Source of the DNA: Eledone cirrhosa
Lineage: Eukaryota > Mollusca > Cephalopoda > Octopoda > Eledonidae
DNA length: 64,000 nucleotides
Direction: 5' to 3'
NCBI GenBank assembly: GCA_964016885.1
Contig: OZ024743.1
Span: forward strand, 17,607,999 to 17,671,998
Each line of letters begins with the position of its first letter. Position 1 is the first letter of the stretch. The notes under the pieces were generated by a model, which saw nothing but the letters and a program-made list of their open reading frames with translations, made no database searches and was not told the origin of the DNA. Shown here one piece after another: positions 24,196 to 36,637 of the stretch. A program made the position numbers and the translations under genes.

Positions 24196-24795
24196 TATTT
24201 CACGGCTTAGAAATATCTCTTTCTTTGAGCTATTTAATTGTAAAAGACTGTTTGAGTTTATGACTCTATATATAGTATTAACGGCTCCTTTTGTTGAGCT
24301 AAATTTTAGTCCCATAAAACGGCCGTTATTTCTAGCGGCACCAGTATACGGCTGGCTAGGCGCTGAGAAACCATGTGCGTTAAATACTTCTCTATCAGTC
24401 CTCCTAAGTATTTTGAGGTGAAACATACTAATTTCTGGATACCTACCGAAGAGCACAGAAATGGAATTTTCACTTATCGTTGAGAAACGAATTTGAGTTT
24501 TGAAATTTAGATTTGTCTACGGAACAGATTTGGGTTTTGAGATTTAAATTTTTCCAGGCATCACGGCTATTGCCAATATGGGTTTGCTTTTATTGATTTA
24601 TTATTTTAAATCGATACAGGCAAATTGTATTAATTTTAATTAATATTTTTCAATCTAGCTAACTTGGTAATTGGCAATACAAGCACTTATATAATTGTAT
24701 TTTTATTTATCATATATTAATTTATATTTATTTATTTTTCACGGCTCAGAAATATCTCTTTCTTTGAGCTATTTAATTGTAAAAGACTGTTTGAG
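24196..24795 (-). repeat. 539-bp tandem copy of the palindrome unit
   Basis: Repeats the right-arm unit with a 539-bp period (AACGGCTCCTTTT at 23741 and 24280) and includes the sequence that forms the palindrome spacer. It ends in an (AT)n/(GA)n tract. A related terminal piece (GAAAGAGATATTTC and flanks) occurs on + at 32432-32500. Confidence 0.75.
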
Positions 24796-25034
24796 TTTAT
24801 ATATATATATACAGTATGTATATATATATATATAGAGAGAGAGAGAGATAATTTAATATATCTACTAACATAAGCGCACAGATGTACGCTAATGCCAGCA
24901 AATACACAGGTTATGTCATAGTACCTAGGTGGTTCAATGCAGGAGAATGCAGAACAATAATATATAGGACGTAAAATAAGAACATTTCTTAAAAAAAATT
25001 AAAAAAAAAATTAAGTTACTTACTTAAATTTTCA

Positions 25035-25114
25035 CTCCAACTAATTAGTTTCTGCAATGGGATAAAGACAGTTACGTAATGAACTGTTGAGAATTTCATT
25101 GCGTCATCAGGGAG
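25035..25114 (-). ncRNA. hammerhead-like ribozyme, canonical CTGATGA core (557-bp family, copy 1)
   Basis: Minus strand: stem I CTCC/GGAG; core CTGATGA (25110-25104); stem II GCAATG/CATTGC, six pairs beyond a C-A mismatch at the closing position; a ~37-nt loop holding an inner ACAGTT/AACTGT hairpin; GAA; stem III from the palindrome ACTAATTAGT; cleavage nucleotide T (GTT triplet), followed by GGAG. All core bases fit the hammerhead consensus. The closing mismatch and U17 may lower activity. Confidence 0.6.
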
Positions 25115-25591
25115 GTCATTCTCAGCCGAGTCTCCAGGCGATGCGCGGACACTGGGGACTCATATAAAAATAATAATCATTCGGCAACTGGAACAGCTAT
25201 GGAGGACTGGATTCCAGCCACTGAAAATTCTCACTGCCACTGATCATATGGCCGATTCTAAAGAATCAATCACGTGACACAGAGGCTAGTCAGTAGGAAT
25301 GGGATGGTAAGATGACAGACGCTTACTAACACCCCCCAAAAAAAATTTAGACGTGGTTTTGGCAGGTTTGCTCGACAAATCAGTGATTTGGAGATAAATA
25401 TAGATAATTTAATATATCTACTAACATAAGCGCACAGATGTACGCTAATGCCAGCAAATACACAGGTTATGTCATAGTACCTAGGTGGTTCAATGCAGGA
25501 GAATGCAGAACAATAATATATAAGACGTAAAATAAGAAAATTTATTTAAACAAATTTGTTTAAAAAATTAACTTACTTACTTAAATTTTCA

Positions 25592-25671
25592 CTCCAACTA
25601 ATTAGTTTCTGCAATGGGATAAAGACAGTTACGTAATGAACTGTTGAGAATTTCATTGCGTCATCAGGGAG
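25592..25671 (-). ncRNA. hammerhead-like ribozyme, canonical core (557-bp family, copy 2)
   Basis: Identical fold 557 bp to the right of copy 1, also on the minus strand. Confidence 0.6.
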
Positions 25672-25683
25672 GTCATTCTCATA

Positions 25684-25805
25684 TATATTTATTAAAATAA
25701 CAGATTAAAGTTTAAGCAAAGAATCGGTGCTTTCACCCTTAACGTGTTCTTCTGAAACTAAAAAAATCAATCTGTGAACGCAGAATTAAATATTTCAAAG
25801 AACGT
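25684..25805 (-). repeat. interspersed repeat, inverted relative to 1850-1965
   Basis: Second copy of the repeat described at 1850-1965, directly downstream of the truncated 557-bp unit, followed by a (GT)n tract. Confidence 0.65.
25709..25759 (-). ncRNA. hammerhead-like motif, CAGAAGA core (second copy)
   Basis: Minus strand: stem I AGTTT/AAACT; core CAGAAGA (25754-25748); stem II region reads ACAC...GGGT, imperfect; GAA; stem III AGCA/TGCT; cleavage nucleotide T. Stems I and III are fully paired, as in the copy at 1894-1944; position 4 is A in both. Confidence 0.4.
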
Positions 25806-25852
25806 TGTGTGTGTGTGTGTGTGTGTGTGAGTGTGCGTGTGTGTGTGTGTGT

Positions 25853-25900
<48 letters not shown>
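25806..25900 (+). repeat. (GT)n microsatellite
   Basis: About 95 bp of GT repeat with few interruptions. Confidence 0.95.
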
Positions 25901-25901
<1 letters not shown>

Positions 25902-28900
25902 TTTGTCAATATTTATAAACACTAATTATATACTATCATGACATCTCATGTGTTGCTAAATTATTTTGACTAATTAACTGACCATATACCATATGTCTAT
26001 GCGCAGCATTAACACATGTATCAACTAATAAAACATTAATTACCAATAGATTGTCATAAGACAGATGTATAGCTCACAGAACATCACCAATTATAATCTT
26101 AAGAACGTAAGTGTTACGGAGAATGTGAGTCACATTGATTTTACTAAGTCTAAAATGCTGTCCAAATAAATTGGAAGATTGAATGTAACCATGCATACAT
26201 TCATACACATATACGCATATACTTGCATATATATACATGTTGGTGTGTATCTGTTTAAGTATATATATAGATGCAGATATAGAAAAAAAATATATGTGGT
26301 ATTGTTTCCTTATCATTCTTCAAATGATGTAGCCCTTTTTGAAATCTGGTATAATGATAAATTATGATATATTCATTATAGACACTGACAATATCTTACT
26401 CATATAGAAATAATTATGGGCGAAATTATGGTTGAAATTCATTTATTGTTATTAGAGACAATCAAAACGAGATTTGAAATAGTTCATTACATTTTAACAT
26501 GTAATTCCAACAAGAAGAATCTAAACAAGTGGGGTTCCGACAGCAGGTGAAAACAGAAATACGTTGATCGTGTGCGCCTCTTTTATTATTTCCTTTTCGT
26601 GTAATTTGCATCATTATACCATTGTTTTTAAGAAAATCTGTAACGTTATTTCAATACCCCTTGATATATATAACTTTAGATATAGCTATTCCTATTCGCT
26701 TCAGGTACTGCTTTGGACAACTCGTCATGGCAGATTGATCCGTTAATGCCCTGGAGTAGTTATAGAAATTTAACATATATCTTTCCGTGAGCAATTACTA
26801 GCTGTGGTCCGGAGATTCCTACCTCATTATTTGTTTGTGTTTTACTGAATGCGTTACGTTTCAACAATAATAAACTGATACTATGTAAAAAGAGTAGATT
26901 CACAGACATCAATTAATTCCTTTAAAGGCTGTGTTGTAATTAATCAAAGATTTAACGATAAACGATATCATTACAAGCAATACAGTTTCACCTCTCCGTT
27001 AGTAGACACACAACAACAACTGTTAACTCTTCTTACTAGTATTTCTACTGGTAAAGCTACCAACTCAACACAAACTCTACTACTTAGGGTATATCTTGTC
27101 TGCATATGATTGGGTATTTGGTGTTTTTATGTCTTAATAGCTTTCATACACACTAGAATTCTTTCCCTGGCTGTTGTCACGTTTCATACCGAATATCGTA
27201 CTGTAATTAAATACTCCTCCCTTTATGATACACCATATCATCACACGTTTTCTCCGATAAACATATTTCACTCTCTCACTCTGTCTATTAGTCCGACATC
27301 TCTTTCTATTTGCCTTACATCGACTATACTCACCCTTCAGTGAACAATCTTCTTCCTCACTCTCTTACTAATTCACTCAAACTTTACAAATATTAATCGT
27401 TGATCTTAGATCTTCCATTTTATAAACATCACCATCTTGGAAACTTAGGATCATAATAACATTAACATAAATAACAACAACAACAAATACATAATAATAA
27501 TTTCTTTATTAGCCACACATTAAGGAAACATTAAATACTGTAGAGGACATTAGAGTGTGGGGTATTTTTGTGGAAAGTAAAATATATAAAAAAGACTAAG
27601 AAAATAAACCTTTAAAACATATCCCGAAAGATCAATCGTGGATAAATTCCACAAACGCCACGTTCACCCTGTCTGCTAGGGCAAAATAACCTCTCCCAAT
27701 TTGTCTACTCCTATATACTGTCGTATGCTCAAGGCAGGCTTATTAACAGGGACAGGACTCGCCACTCTCACCCATCATGAATCTAATTGGTTTAAACGCA
27801 GCACTTTACTCTCTACCCTGCTTTTCCTCAGTGAAACCTGAGAAATAAATCAAGGCTACGCCGAAGAGTATATTGTTTGTCTTAAACCCTTTCAAACGCA
27901 TCCACCACACAGAATAATAATGCTCAAATGCGTAACACATGTGTTTTTATAGTCGTTTTACACATATTATATAACATAATATCTCAATAAATACGCCATC
28001 ATGACTTACAAATTAGTTACTCCTGTTTTGAATTTCCTGTATTTTTAGAAAATGTTCACTCTATGTACCTCAACCCAGAATGATACATGATTTCTGAAAA
28101 ATATCATTACTCTGATATTTGCCATTTTGAAAATAACTCTTTTTATGATTGTCGAAGAATGAATAGTCTATTTCCTAAGGAAACGATGAAAATATTTTTT
28201 AGAAACACGAAGATAGTCAGAAAGGATATTTACGGATGGAATTAGTTGTAAAATGTCTATATATTAAAAATGGCAGCTTTGAATGTTTCCTCATATTAAA
28301 TGTAACGTCTTAGCTTAATCTTATGGCATCAATGCAACAGCTGTTATTCGTATCCAACCATAAAACTTCAGTATTTCATTATTGGATATATATTAATTTT
28401 TGTCGCCTATTTTTGTCTTTTTCTACATGCAATTTAACGTTCCATTTCCTTACATTTTAGGGTTTATGGTGGAACTAGTAATAATATCTATGTTTCTCTA
28501 TTTATTTCATTCCTATCATTTATTCGATAATTAATTTTGAGCTTATGAGGAATACGCTATAATATTCTTATATTTATCCCTCGTAATAAATAAAAAAATT
28601 ACAATTGTTATAAGGCTTTCATCAATCAGTTAACACAGCTGTTACAGTAAAATATGGTTCAAATGGTAGTGATATAGTGTGCGTATACGCATGCTGAATC
28701 ATGCCATAAATATACTAAATACTTGATGAAAAACGGTATAAATATTGTTTATTGATAAAATCCAAATGTGTTTAAATGACTATAGACGAACACTCACTCA
28801 TACTATACTCATGACTATAAACGAACACTCACCCACTCTCATACAAATAAGCTCTAGTTCCCATCTATTCTACCATGGAAGGAAATGTTTCATTAAAATA

Positions 28901-29435
28901 TGTGTTCATTAATCATGCATTTTTTAATCTTTGATTTTATCTTTCCATCTTATTCAGAATTGCTTACAATCAATACTAAATTCTGTCAACCTATTACTCA
29001 GAGAGATAATGTCAATAAATTAAGTATTTATCAGGAACCTTATCGATATCTTATTCACATTCATGTCACCTACTTTTATTACGCAAATCTAGGGGATTTT
29101 TGTTTCTAAAATCCAGAGAATCCCCTAAAGAGTATACCACAAATTATCACTATTCAGTAAAACGCGGACACATACACGCATGAGTATATCATTTGTATCT
29201 GCAAAATGGGTGACTTAATACAAGTTGGCATTTTCTAAAAAAGAACAGTTTCCATTCCTTCCTCTTCGTACTCTCATTATTTTAATTCATCGTTTATTTC
29301 TCCTGCTACTTCCTAGCAAAGGACGAATGTCTAAAACACAAATATACTTTCCATACTGTACTAAGTGGTAAGGTAGTACATCAATCCATTGCACTGTGTT
29401 GACTGGTTTGGTGTTGCCATTTACCTTTTCCATAC
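25901..29435. other. no gene seen
   Basis: About 3.5 kb of AT-rich DNA. Frames stay below 80 codons. I see no tRNA fold, SINE domain, LINE motif or inverted repeat. Probably intergenic or intronic. Confidence 0.5.
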
Positions 29436-29510
29436 ATAAATCTATATATATATATATAGAGAGATATATATTTATCTATACTTTTAACTATCTCTGTATC
29501 TATCTAGGTT

Positions 29511-29565
<55 letters not shown>

Positions 29566-29568
29566 TTA

Positions 29569-29645
<77 letters not shown>

Positions 29646-29712
29646 GTATATTATATGTATCTATATCTATCTATCTATCTCTATTTCGCTCTCATTCTCT
29701 CTATATCCTCTT

Positions 29713-29775
<63 letters not shown>

Positions 29776-29790
29776 GCATATGTATGTGTG
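29436..29790 (+). repeat. compound (AT)n/(CT)n microsatellites
   Basis: Alternating TA and CT tracts: (TA) near 29443, (CT) 29513-29567, (TA) 29573-29633, (CT) 29706-29748, (TA) 29750-29775. Apparent proteins here are repeats of I/Y or L/S. Confidence 0.95.
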
Positions 29791-29814
29791 TGTACGTTGT
29801 GTATAACTAGGGTA

Positions 29815-30063
29815 ATAGAAAAAACCTTAAGGCACATATATAGGAACGATCGACTCTCGTCGAATCGGACCGAGGGAACAATGTTTCCGTTGGTCTTTCC
29901 AATTGCTAATACTATCTATCGGTCGCAACTCCAGGTAGAAGGAGCAACGTGAAATAAAGTGTCTTGCTCAAGGACATAACGCATCGCCTGATCCAGGAAT
30001 CGAACTCACAACCTTACGATTGCGAATCCAATTCTCTATCCACTCCGCCACACGCCTTCACAA
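29815..30063 (-). mobile_element. tRNA-derived SINE, different family
   Basis: On the minus strand the head reads GGCGTGTGGCGGAGTGGA (box A fits TGGCNNAGTGG) and GTTGTGAGTTCGATTCCTGG (box B fits GGTTCGATTCC), about 45 nt apart as in a tRNA. Then follow CCTTGAGCAAGACACTTTAT and CACGTTGCTCC, a block seen in several animal SINE families, then a ~120-bp tail region. It lacks the cephalopod central domain of the other SINEs. The tRNA-like part does not fold as a complete tRNA gene. Confidence 0.75.
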
Positions 30064-30394
30064 GGCACATGTGGCGATGTTTATTCATCCCTTTGTTATA
30101 TATTCTTGTGGCAGATACGTATTTTGAAAAGTTAATTAAATCGCTTATGGTATATGCATTATTTTGCAATTCATTATCTCACTCCCCCCATTCCTATTAA
30201 ATATGTCCCCCCGTAGAAGATCCAGAAAAATGGTATTAAATATGCTTAAACCCATGCATTTGTAACTACATACTTTATACATAATTTGAAACATCTAAAC
30301 ATGATAACCATGCACATATAACATGCATTCATATGGTTTTCTATAGAGTGGTAATGGAGGTGAAGAATGGTGGAGACCTTGTGGAAACTCTGCG

Positions 30395-30395
<1 letters not shown>
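30064..30395. other. no gene seen
   Basis: AT-rich flank between a SINE and an (AT)n tract. Confidence 0.45.
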
Positions 30396-30429
<34 letters not shown>

Positions 30430-30447
30430 GATAAATCTATTTTCAGT

Positions 30448-30528
<81 letters not shown>
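30396..30528. repeat. (AT)n microsatellites
   Basis: Two TA runs separated by about 20 bp. Confidence 0.95.
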
Positions 30529-30529
<1 letters not shown>

Positions 30530-30530
<1 letters not shown>

Positions 30531-31275
30531 TCTAATAATGTATTAAATATATACTCTTGGTGGCCGGATATGATTTCCAGATATCAGGTATGACTCTCTT
30601 TATTATTATTATTTTTTATATGAAATACTGATTGATCTTCCTTGTATCCCATGTCTGATTTAGCCTTAGATAATAACTATGTGTGTATATGGGTGGTCCA
30701 TACATGTATTTATTATATTTTAATAACTCTATGTGTGCATTGATTGTGTATACATATAGTTATTCTTTTAATATCCAATTGAGTTCTTAAACACGTGGTT
30801 ATAATACGTAACAGGTTTAAATGACCAGCGTGTATATTATTTTATATTTTATGACCTCCCCTTACCCTTTTGGGGGCAGTGTGTATTTTATCTTTGAGAG
30901 GACTGCTGAATTTTCGATCTACCAGTCTCTTTTTAGCGCTGAAGGAGACCATCACTAATCTATTAATGTCGATGTATTTTTTATATCGATATTATATGGG
31001 CATCCACTGATGAGTTTATAAGAGCCAACTTGTGTATAAAACTAAGGATTATATACAAGTTTCTACATAACCTGGACATTATTTATGCCAAATTGTAGAA
31101 AACCTATAACGAAACGATCGTCTGGAAGGAAAAAGATATGTATTTAATTATGTCTCATATAAAATAATACAAACACTAAATTGGGAAATACATAGGTGGT
31201 ATATTCTAATGTTTGTTGAGTGAGATGGAGTTGGTCAGAGTATCGCTTAAGGCTTTCTCTGTTAATGTATTCAAT
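30530..31275. other. no gene seen
   Basis: AT-rich DNA with only short frames and no repeat family recognised. Confidence 0.45.
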
Positions 31276-31380
<105 letters not shown>

Positions 31381-31446
31381 GAAGAGAGAAGAAACATTTA
31401 GATATAATTAGTAATACAATGTATCATACCTAAACTGCTCCTAGAT

Positions 31447-31536
31447 TCCTCGACTACGTAGTTTCGTGGCATAAACAAAAACAATACATCATAAAGATAT
31501 AGAGTCCTTGCGAGGTCTGCCGACTTATCAAGAGGA
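31447..31536 (-). ncRNA. hammerhead-like ribozyme, TTGATAA core (591-bp family, copy 3)
   Basis: Minus strand: stem I TCCTC (31536-31532) with GAGGA (31451-31447); core TTGATAA (31531-31525); stem II GT(C)GGCA (31524-31518) with TGCCAC (31471-31466); GAA (31465-31463); stem III palindrome ACTACGTAGT (31462-31453); C17 at 31452. The A-U pair closing stem III and the G-C pair closing stem II both fit the hammerhead consensus. Confidence 0.6.
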
Positions 31537-32039
31537 TACCTCATTTTACTAGCCTCAAGAACGCGTCTACACGACGTGAGAAAGAATCCCAAAAGGCGGA
31601 GGGTGAGATAGTCACGCGATATAACGGTCGAGAAACAGACCTAAGCCTCTTATAACCCCGAAGAAAATACCACGGAGGCGGAGGGGGTATTCATATCGAA
31701 GCCGTAGAAGAGGTGGTGAAGGGGGCGAGAATTATGAGTAATGGCTGCTTTCCAGCAGTCACCACACTTCAAAGATTGCTCGACCAGAGGGAGTTATTAA
31801 CAATATATTTAGAAACACACAGATACATGCGGACACACAGATATACATGAATGCATCCACACCCAACCGTGAGTTAAGGGTGCCAACCTCACCGATGTTG
31901 CTCAATGAATGACTGGGACAGACCAATCCGGTTGAACTAGACTGAACCAGTATCAGAGTTAAACATACATTATGAAGAGAGAAGAAACATTTAGATATAA
32001 TTAGTAATAAAATGTATCATACCTAAACTGCTCCTAGAT

Positions 32040-32129
32040 TCCTCGACTACGTAGTTTCGTGGCATAAACAAAAACAATACATCATAAAGATATAGAGTCC
32101 TTGCGAGGTCTGCCGACTTATCAAGAGGA
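32040..32129 (-). ncRNA. hammerhead-like ribozyme, TTGATAA core (591-bp family, copy 4)
   Basis: Same fold and core as the copy 593 bp to its left. Confidence 0.6.
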
Positions 32130-32322
32130 TACCTCATTTTACTAGCCTCAAGAACGCGTCTACACGACGTGAGAAAGAATCCCAAAAGCGGAGGGGGAGA
32201 AAGTCACGCGATATAATGGTCGAGAAACAGAGCTAAGCCTCTTATAACCCCGAAGAAAATACCACGGAGGCGGAGGGGGTATTCATATCGAAGCCGTAGA
32301 AGAGGTGGTGGAGGAGACGAGA

Positions 32323-32325
<3 letters not shown>

Positions 32326-32417
<92 letters not shown>

Positions 32418-32588
32418 TATATCAAAGGTATATATTGAGTTAAGAACTCAAAATAGTCTCTTACAACAAAATAGCTCTAAGAAAGAGATATTTCCGAGCC
32501 GTATATTATAATAGAATATACATATATTCATTTTTTTTCTTTTTTATTCTATTATAAAAATTAGAATTGGATCTCTAATATTCCATTA

Positions 32589-32654
<66 letters not shown>

Positions 32655-32660
32655 GGGGGG
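32326..32660. repeat. (AT)n tracts around a fragment of the 539-bp repeat
   Basis: TA repeats at 32326-32412 and 32595-32647. Between them, 32432-32500 matches the terminal part of the 24.2-24.8 kb unit in the opposite orientation (AAATAGCTCTAAGAAAGAGA). A run of nine G follows at 32657. Confidence 0.8.
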
Positions 32661-32664
32661 GGGT

Positions 32665-33850
32665 GACCTTATGTGTGTGTGTATATATACATGAAATGAT
32701 ATTTTGCAATTATAATATATTTGTACTTGTTTTAACAGTAACTCTAGTATAATGCTTCGAAATTGGGATATTTTGGGTGATTTAGACTGCTAGAATATAT
32801 TACGTTTCAGTCAGAGATAATATTTTTGGGGAAACAAATTATGAAGCTTTGAAACCAGATTTAAGAAGTGTTTCTAACATAAAATATTAATACTGTTTAA
32901 GTTTATCTATAAATAAATATAATGCCGTGTGTCAACGCATTATACTACAATTTGCAAACAGCGTTATTTATGGAATAAAATACGCATTTCATACAATTAT
33001 CCATTGTGAAGAGTAAACACTAAGAAAATACAAATACAATGCAAGGCATTTGTAAAAATGACTTTTTCGTATGTAAATTAATTCACATTTCATAAATAGT
33101 CTTTATAATTATACGAGGCATTTAAAAAAGTAAGAGACAGACGAATTTGAACTCGTAACATACTATTTCCGTCAATTGCGTTTCCTTGTTATATTTTTGC
33201 GTTATAATACCAGCATTTTAGTGAAAGCTGAAATAAAAGAAAATGCCAGACATAAGTTTGGTAATAAAATCCACCAGTCTTAGGAAAATAAACAAATATT
33301 GATTATTGGCGTTCATACAAAGTATATTTTGGTTATTATACTCGTTTCAATAAATGGGTACTGTTTATTTATTGATCGCAGAAGGGAAAACCGTAATGTT
33401 ATGCCCAAAGGTAATCTAGTTATAAGAGTGAAGCCACATAAGTAACAATTATCTGTTAAATAGCAAATCACGCATTTGTAATTTCTGAATAATCATAACA
33501 ATGATCATTAGTCATTGTCAAGTGGGTTAATACGCGACTTTGTTCTGGAATCTTAAACGACAATGATGCACATAACAAACTAGATGAAGTTGCTAGGAAA
33601 GTTGTGTTCCGAATTTCTTTAAAGTATGAGATTAAAGATATATAATAATTATCATTACTATTGTTTCTGTTTGACACCAGCAATTTGAAGGGGCGGCCTC
33701 ATTTTATCTAAATCATTGGTTGTGTATTCTTCCACTTAAATATCAACTAACTATCACAACTATTAGGCGTATAATGATCCGCCACCAGTGGCCCATCTTG
33801 TAATAGAACAGCTGTGCACAAATATGATTGAATCTGAATATATTATATTA
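32665..33850. other. no gene seen
   Basis: AT-rich DNA without recognisable features. Confidence 0.5.
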
Positions 33851-33852
33851 TT

Positions 33853-34035
33853 TTCGGCAGTATCGGTAGAGGGTCGGACGCCATGATTTGACGCATAGAG
33901 TTACGGCCCTTGCCATTCTGAGTTCAAATCCCGCCGAGGTTAACTTTGACTTTCATCCTTACTGGGTCGATAAAATAAAGTACCAGTAATGCACTGGATA
34001 ATTTGCTGGTCTTGTGCCAAAAGTAGAAACAAATA
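33853..34035 (+). mobile_element. cephalopod tRNA-derived SINE
   Basis: GGCAGTATCGGTAGAGGGTC, then B box GAGTTCAAATCCCGCC, the central domain (GTTAACTTTGACTTTCATCC, GTCGATAAAATAAAGTACC, GCACTGG) and CTTGTGCCAAAAGTAGAAAC. It is the same subfamily as the copy at 7728. Confidence 0.8.
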
Positions 34036-36070
34036 TGTTCATTACCCATTATAAATAAAGATTGAAATGGTTAAGAATAATGAATAAGGGAGGGCATATT
34101 TAATGCCATCATGTATAACATTTTGTCTATTGCATTAAATTTAATATTATATGAGTTTACAATGTGTTATGTATAGTTAATCCCAGAATTTCTGCCGAGG
34201 AATCCACGCAATATAATTTAAAACCTTCAAATTTAATATTGCCATAATCACGTGCATTTGATACATAGTTTTATATGACATACTTTCCCGATGTCACAAT
34301 CTATAAATTACGAAGTAATAAACATCATTTATATATCAAAATGTAACCAATAAAATACATGTTATGTATCGCTTATTCTATATCGCCAATTTCAGCTGTA
34401 TTGGCATTTTCAATATTTTATATTAGGTGGCGATATTTACTTTTATATTATTCGCAATATAAAGACACATAATATGGAAATGGACAGAGATTACTACGTA
34501 CCGAAATAATAAATATTTTTATTTTATTTCGAATGATTTATTCCTAATATACGTGGAGGAGTAACATTTGTAACCTGTAAACGAGGACTGCAATATTTGA
34601 AGGATCATTGAGCGCCCAAAGCCTGCAGCATATTGTATATTCCAAGAGCATATCAAAGCTGTTTAAATCAGAAGCATAGGTCATTACCGAGATGTTGATG
34701 AGATCGTGCCGTCCTACAAGCAAATGAAATGTACGGAAGCAAGCTTGTATCGAGTATATATCAGTTTGAGGATTTCAGTCATATTATAGGATTAATATAA
34801 AAGATAACATCCAGTACATTGACTGAAATAAATGATTAATAAATATTAACCCTTGTAGGTACAATTTAAAATTCAACCAATGTCCGTATCCAAACATTAA
34901 TTTATAATGTCCTCCTAATAATATATAAGAAAATAACATTTCTGGTAGAGTTATATTTTATTTAAATTTAATATATATACAGCTGTTTAGCCACAACTAC
35001 AATATCCATCACTTCAAATTTTCGTTATTACATATATAAGACGAACTATACAATGCAGCTCATATGAAATATGACGCAATGAATCACAAAAATATAAACA
35101 TTAGTCAATTTAGAGTTAATATTATTAATATGATATACATCAATTTTAAATCAGTTTTATAAAGGTGTTTTTGTGTTGATACGATGATTAAAAAAGGCAA
35201 AAGTCGTATTATATTACTTTGAATATAACAGCAAGTACCCGCTATAGATATATCTACAAATATTATGTTTGTGACATATTATTCGTCTGCAATTTTCCAA
35301 ATATTTGCGAGACATTAAATATAGCATGAGGTGGTATACGAACAAAATACATATAAAAACAACATTAGAGAACGTTATTGCATAGTATTTTAGCAAGTAT
35401 CTCATTAACCGATATATATTTTTAGCATCGTCTACAAAAATTAATTAGCATGGAAACTTGCTCAATATACATATATATCTATACGCACACACGCATACCT
35501 CCACGCATACAGACACACACATATATATATAAAATATATATACAGACACTCGACAATATTAAGGTTTTAGCTTCGACATATCTGTATACATACAGGTATA
35601 TGAATTTCGTATATCTAATCATAGTTATGTAATAAACAACGTAAGATAGTTATTTCATTTACCAGTGGTTTCTTGAAGACAGATGTTGTGTGGGTCTTCA
35701 GTCGTCAGAATGAATACAAAACGTGGTGTATTTATTAAATATGGATTTGAAAATATGAAAGTGAGGCTGAAAAAAACGGGCGTAAAGTAAATAGGGAAAA
35801 AAAAATATATATATATTTAAAAATATAAATATCCAGAACGTAAACATACACACACTCAACTACGCGCATATACCTAATAGTACTCACATAAGCGTATTTG
35901 CGTCTACAAGAAGTACGGACAGGAACATAAATACATACACATACGTATACATAGATATATACATAAATACATACACATACATATACAGGGATATATATGC
36001 ACTCAAAAATGAACACACAGAACTGGGAAGTTATAATGAAGCAGGAACAACTAAATTAATAAATAAGAAC
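34036..36070. other. no gene seen
   Basis: AT-rich DNA; short TA and ACAC stretches around 35470-36010 produce tyrosine/isoleucine-rich artefact frames. Confidence 0.5.
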
Positions 36071-36076
36071 AAACAA

Positions 36077-36082
36077 TATAAG

Positions 36083-36150
<68 letters not shown>

Positions 36151-36209
36151 GGGGGGGGGGATAAATAAAAACAACTTAAATATAAAAAATACACAAGATA
36201 TGTATATAC

Positions 36210-36241
<32 letters not shown>

Positions 36242-36245
36242 TATA
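36077..36245. repeat. (AT)n microsatellites with a G run
   Basis: TA repeats at 36082-36140 and around 36205-36241, with a ten-base G run near 36151. Confidence 0.9.
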
Positions 36246-36301
36246 ATTGACACTCTGAAAAAGCGATTTATATATGAATGTATATATAGTGTATTTTGCA
36301 A

Positions 36302-36318
36302 GGTACTTATCAAAGCCA
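36302..36318 (-). ncRNA. half hammerhead motif at palindrome edge
   Basis: Minus strand GGCTTTGATAAGTACC, identical to the 5' half of copy A, then the match is lost right after the stem II 5' strand. It shows the same TTGATAA core and marks a breakpoint in the stem II loop. Confidence 0.5.
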
Positions 36319-36637
36319 AGTACTCCACCTGCTTGCTGAAAATCATGAATGTTTGATTCTTATGAAATTCTAGTAATAATCAGGAACTGATTATACAGAG
36401 CGGTTGCCGGTCTAGCAGAAATTGAAAATTAGAATTGTTGCTCTGAAAGAGCGATATATATATATGAATGCATATATAGTGTATTTGGCAATAAACTGTA
36501 TGCTTAATTAAAAGCATTTCGAAGACCTTACGCTATTGTTTTAGAGTAGTGACAGTCTCACTTACTTTAACTTTTCAGCAGACAGGGGAGATAAGGCTGA
36601 CAGAGCTCTGTTTCGTACTGAGTTGTACTTAACACTT

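Larger units (their letters stand above)
24846..25680 (-). repeat. 557-bp tandem repeat, 1.5 units, with one hammerhead motif per unit
   Basis: First unit from about 24846, second from about 25403 and cut at 25680. The shared start is ATAATTTAATATATCTACTA. There is no protein domain. Each unit carries a canonical-core hammerhead fold on the minus strand with 557-bp spacing. The first copy continues past the motif into a GC-richer segment (25137-25380) that is missing from the second copy. Confidence 0.75.

Noticed and set aside
23489..24456. Shared frame with NAHGFSAPSQPYT in inverted copies
   Set aside because: It is explained by the palindrome itself; the third copy shows changes that alter its ends, and no domain is recognised.
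25800..29435. CRISPR-like or other regularly spaced repeats
   Set aside because: No regularly spaced repeats were found, and the window is clearly animal nuclear DNA.
29940..30063. Possible functional tRNA gene on the minus strand
   Set aside because: Boxes A and B are good, but the acceptor and anticodon stems do not close properly and the sequence runs on into a SINE body.
31398..32185. Identical 64-codon frame in both 593-bp units
   Set aside because: Conservation follows from recent duplication, and the frame overlaps the hammerhead motif. The copies at 10.8-11.6 kb do not keep it as a clear frame.
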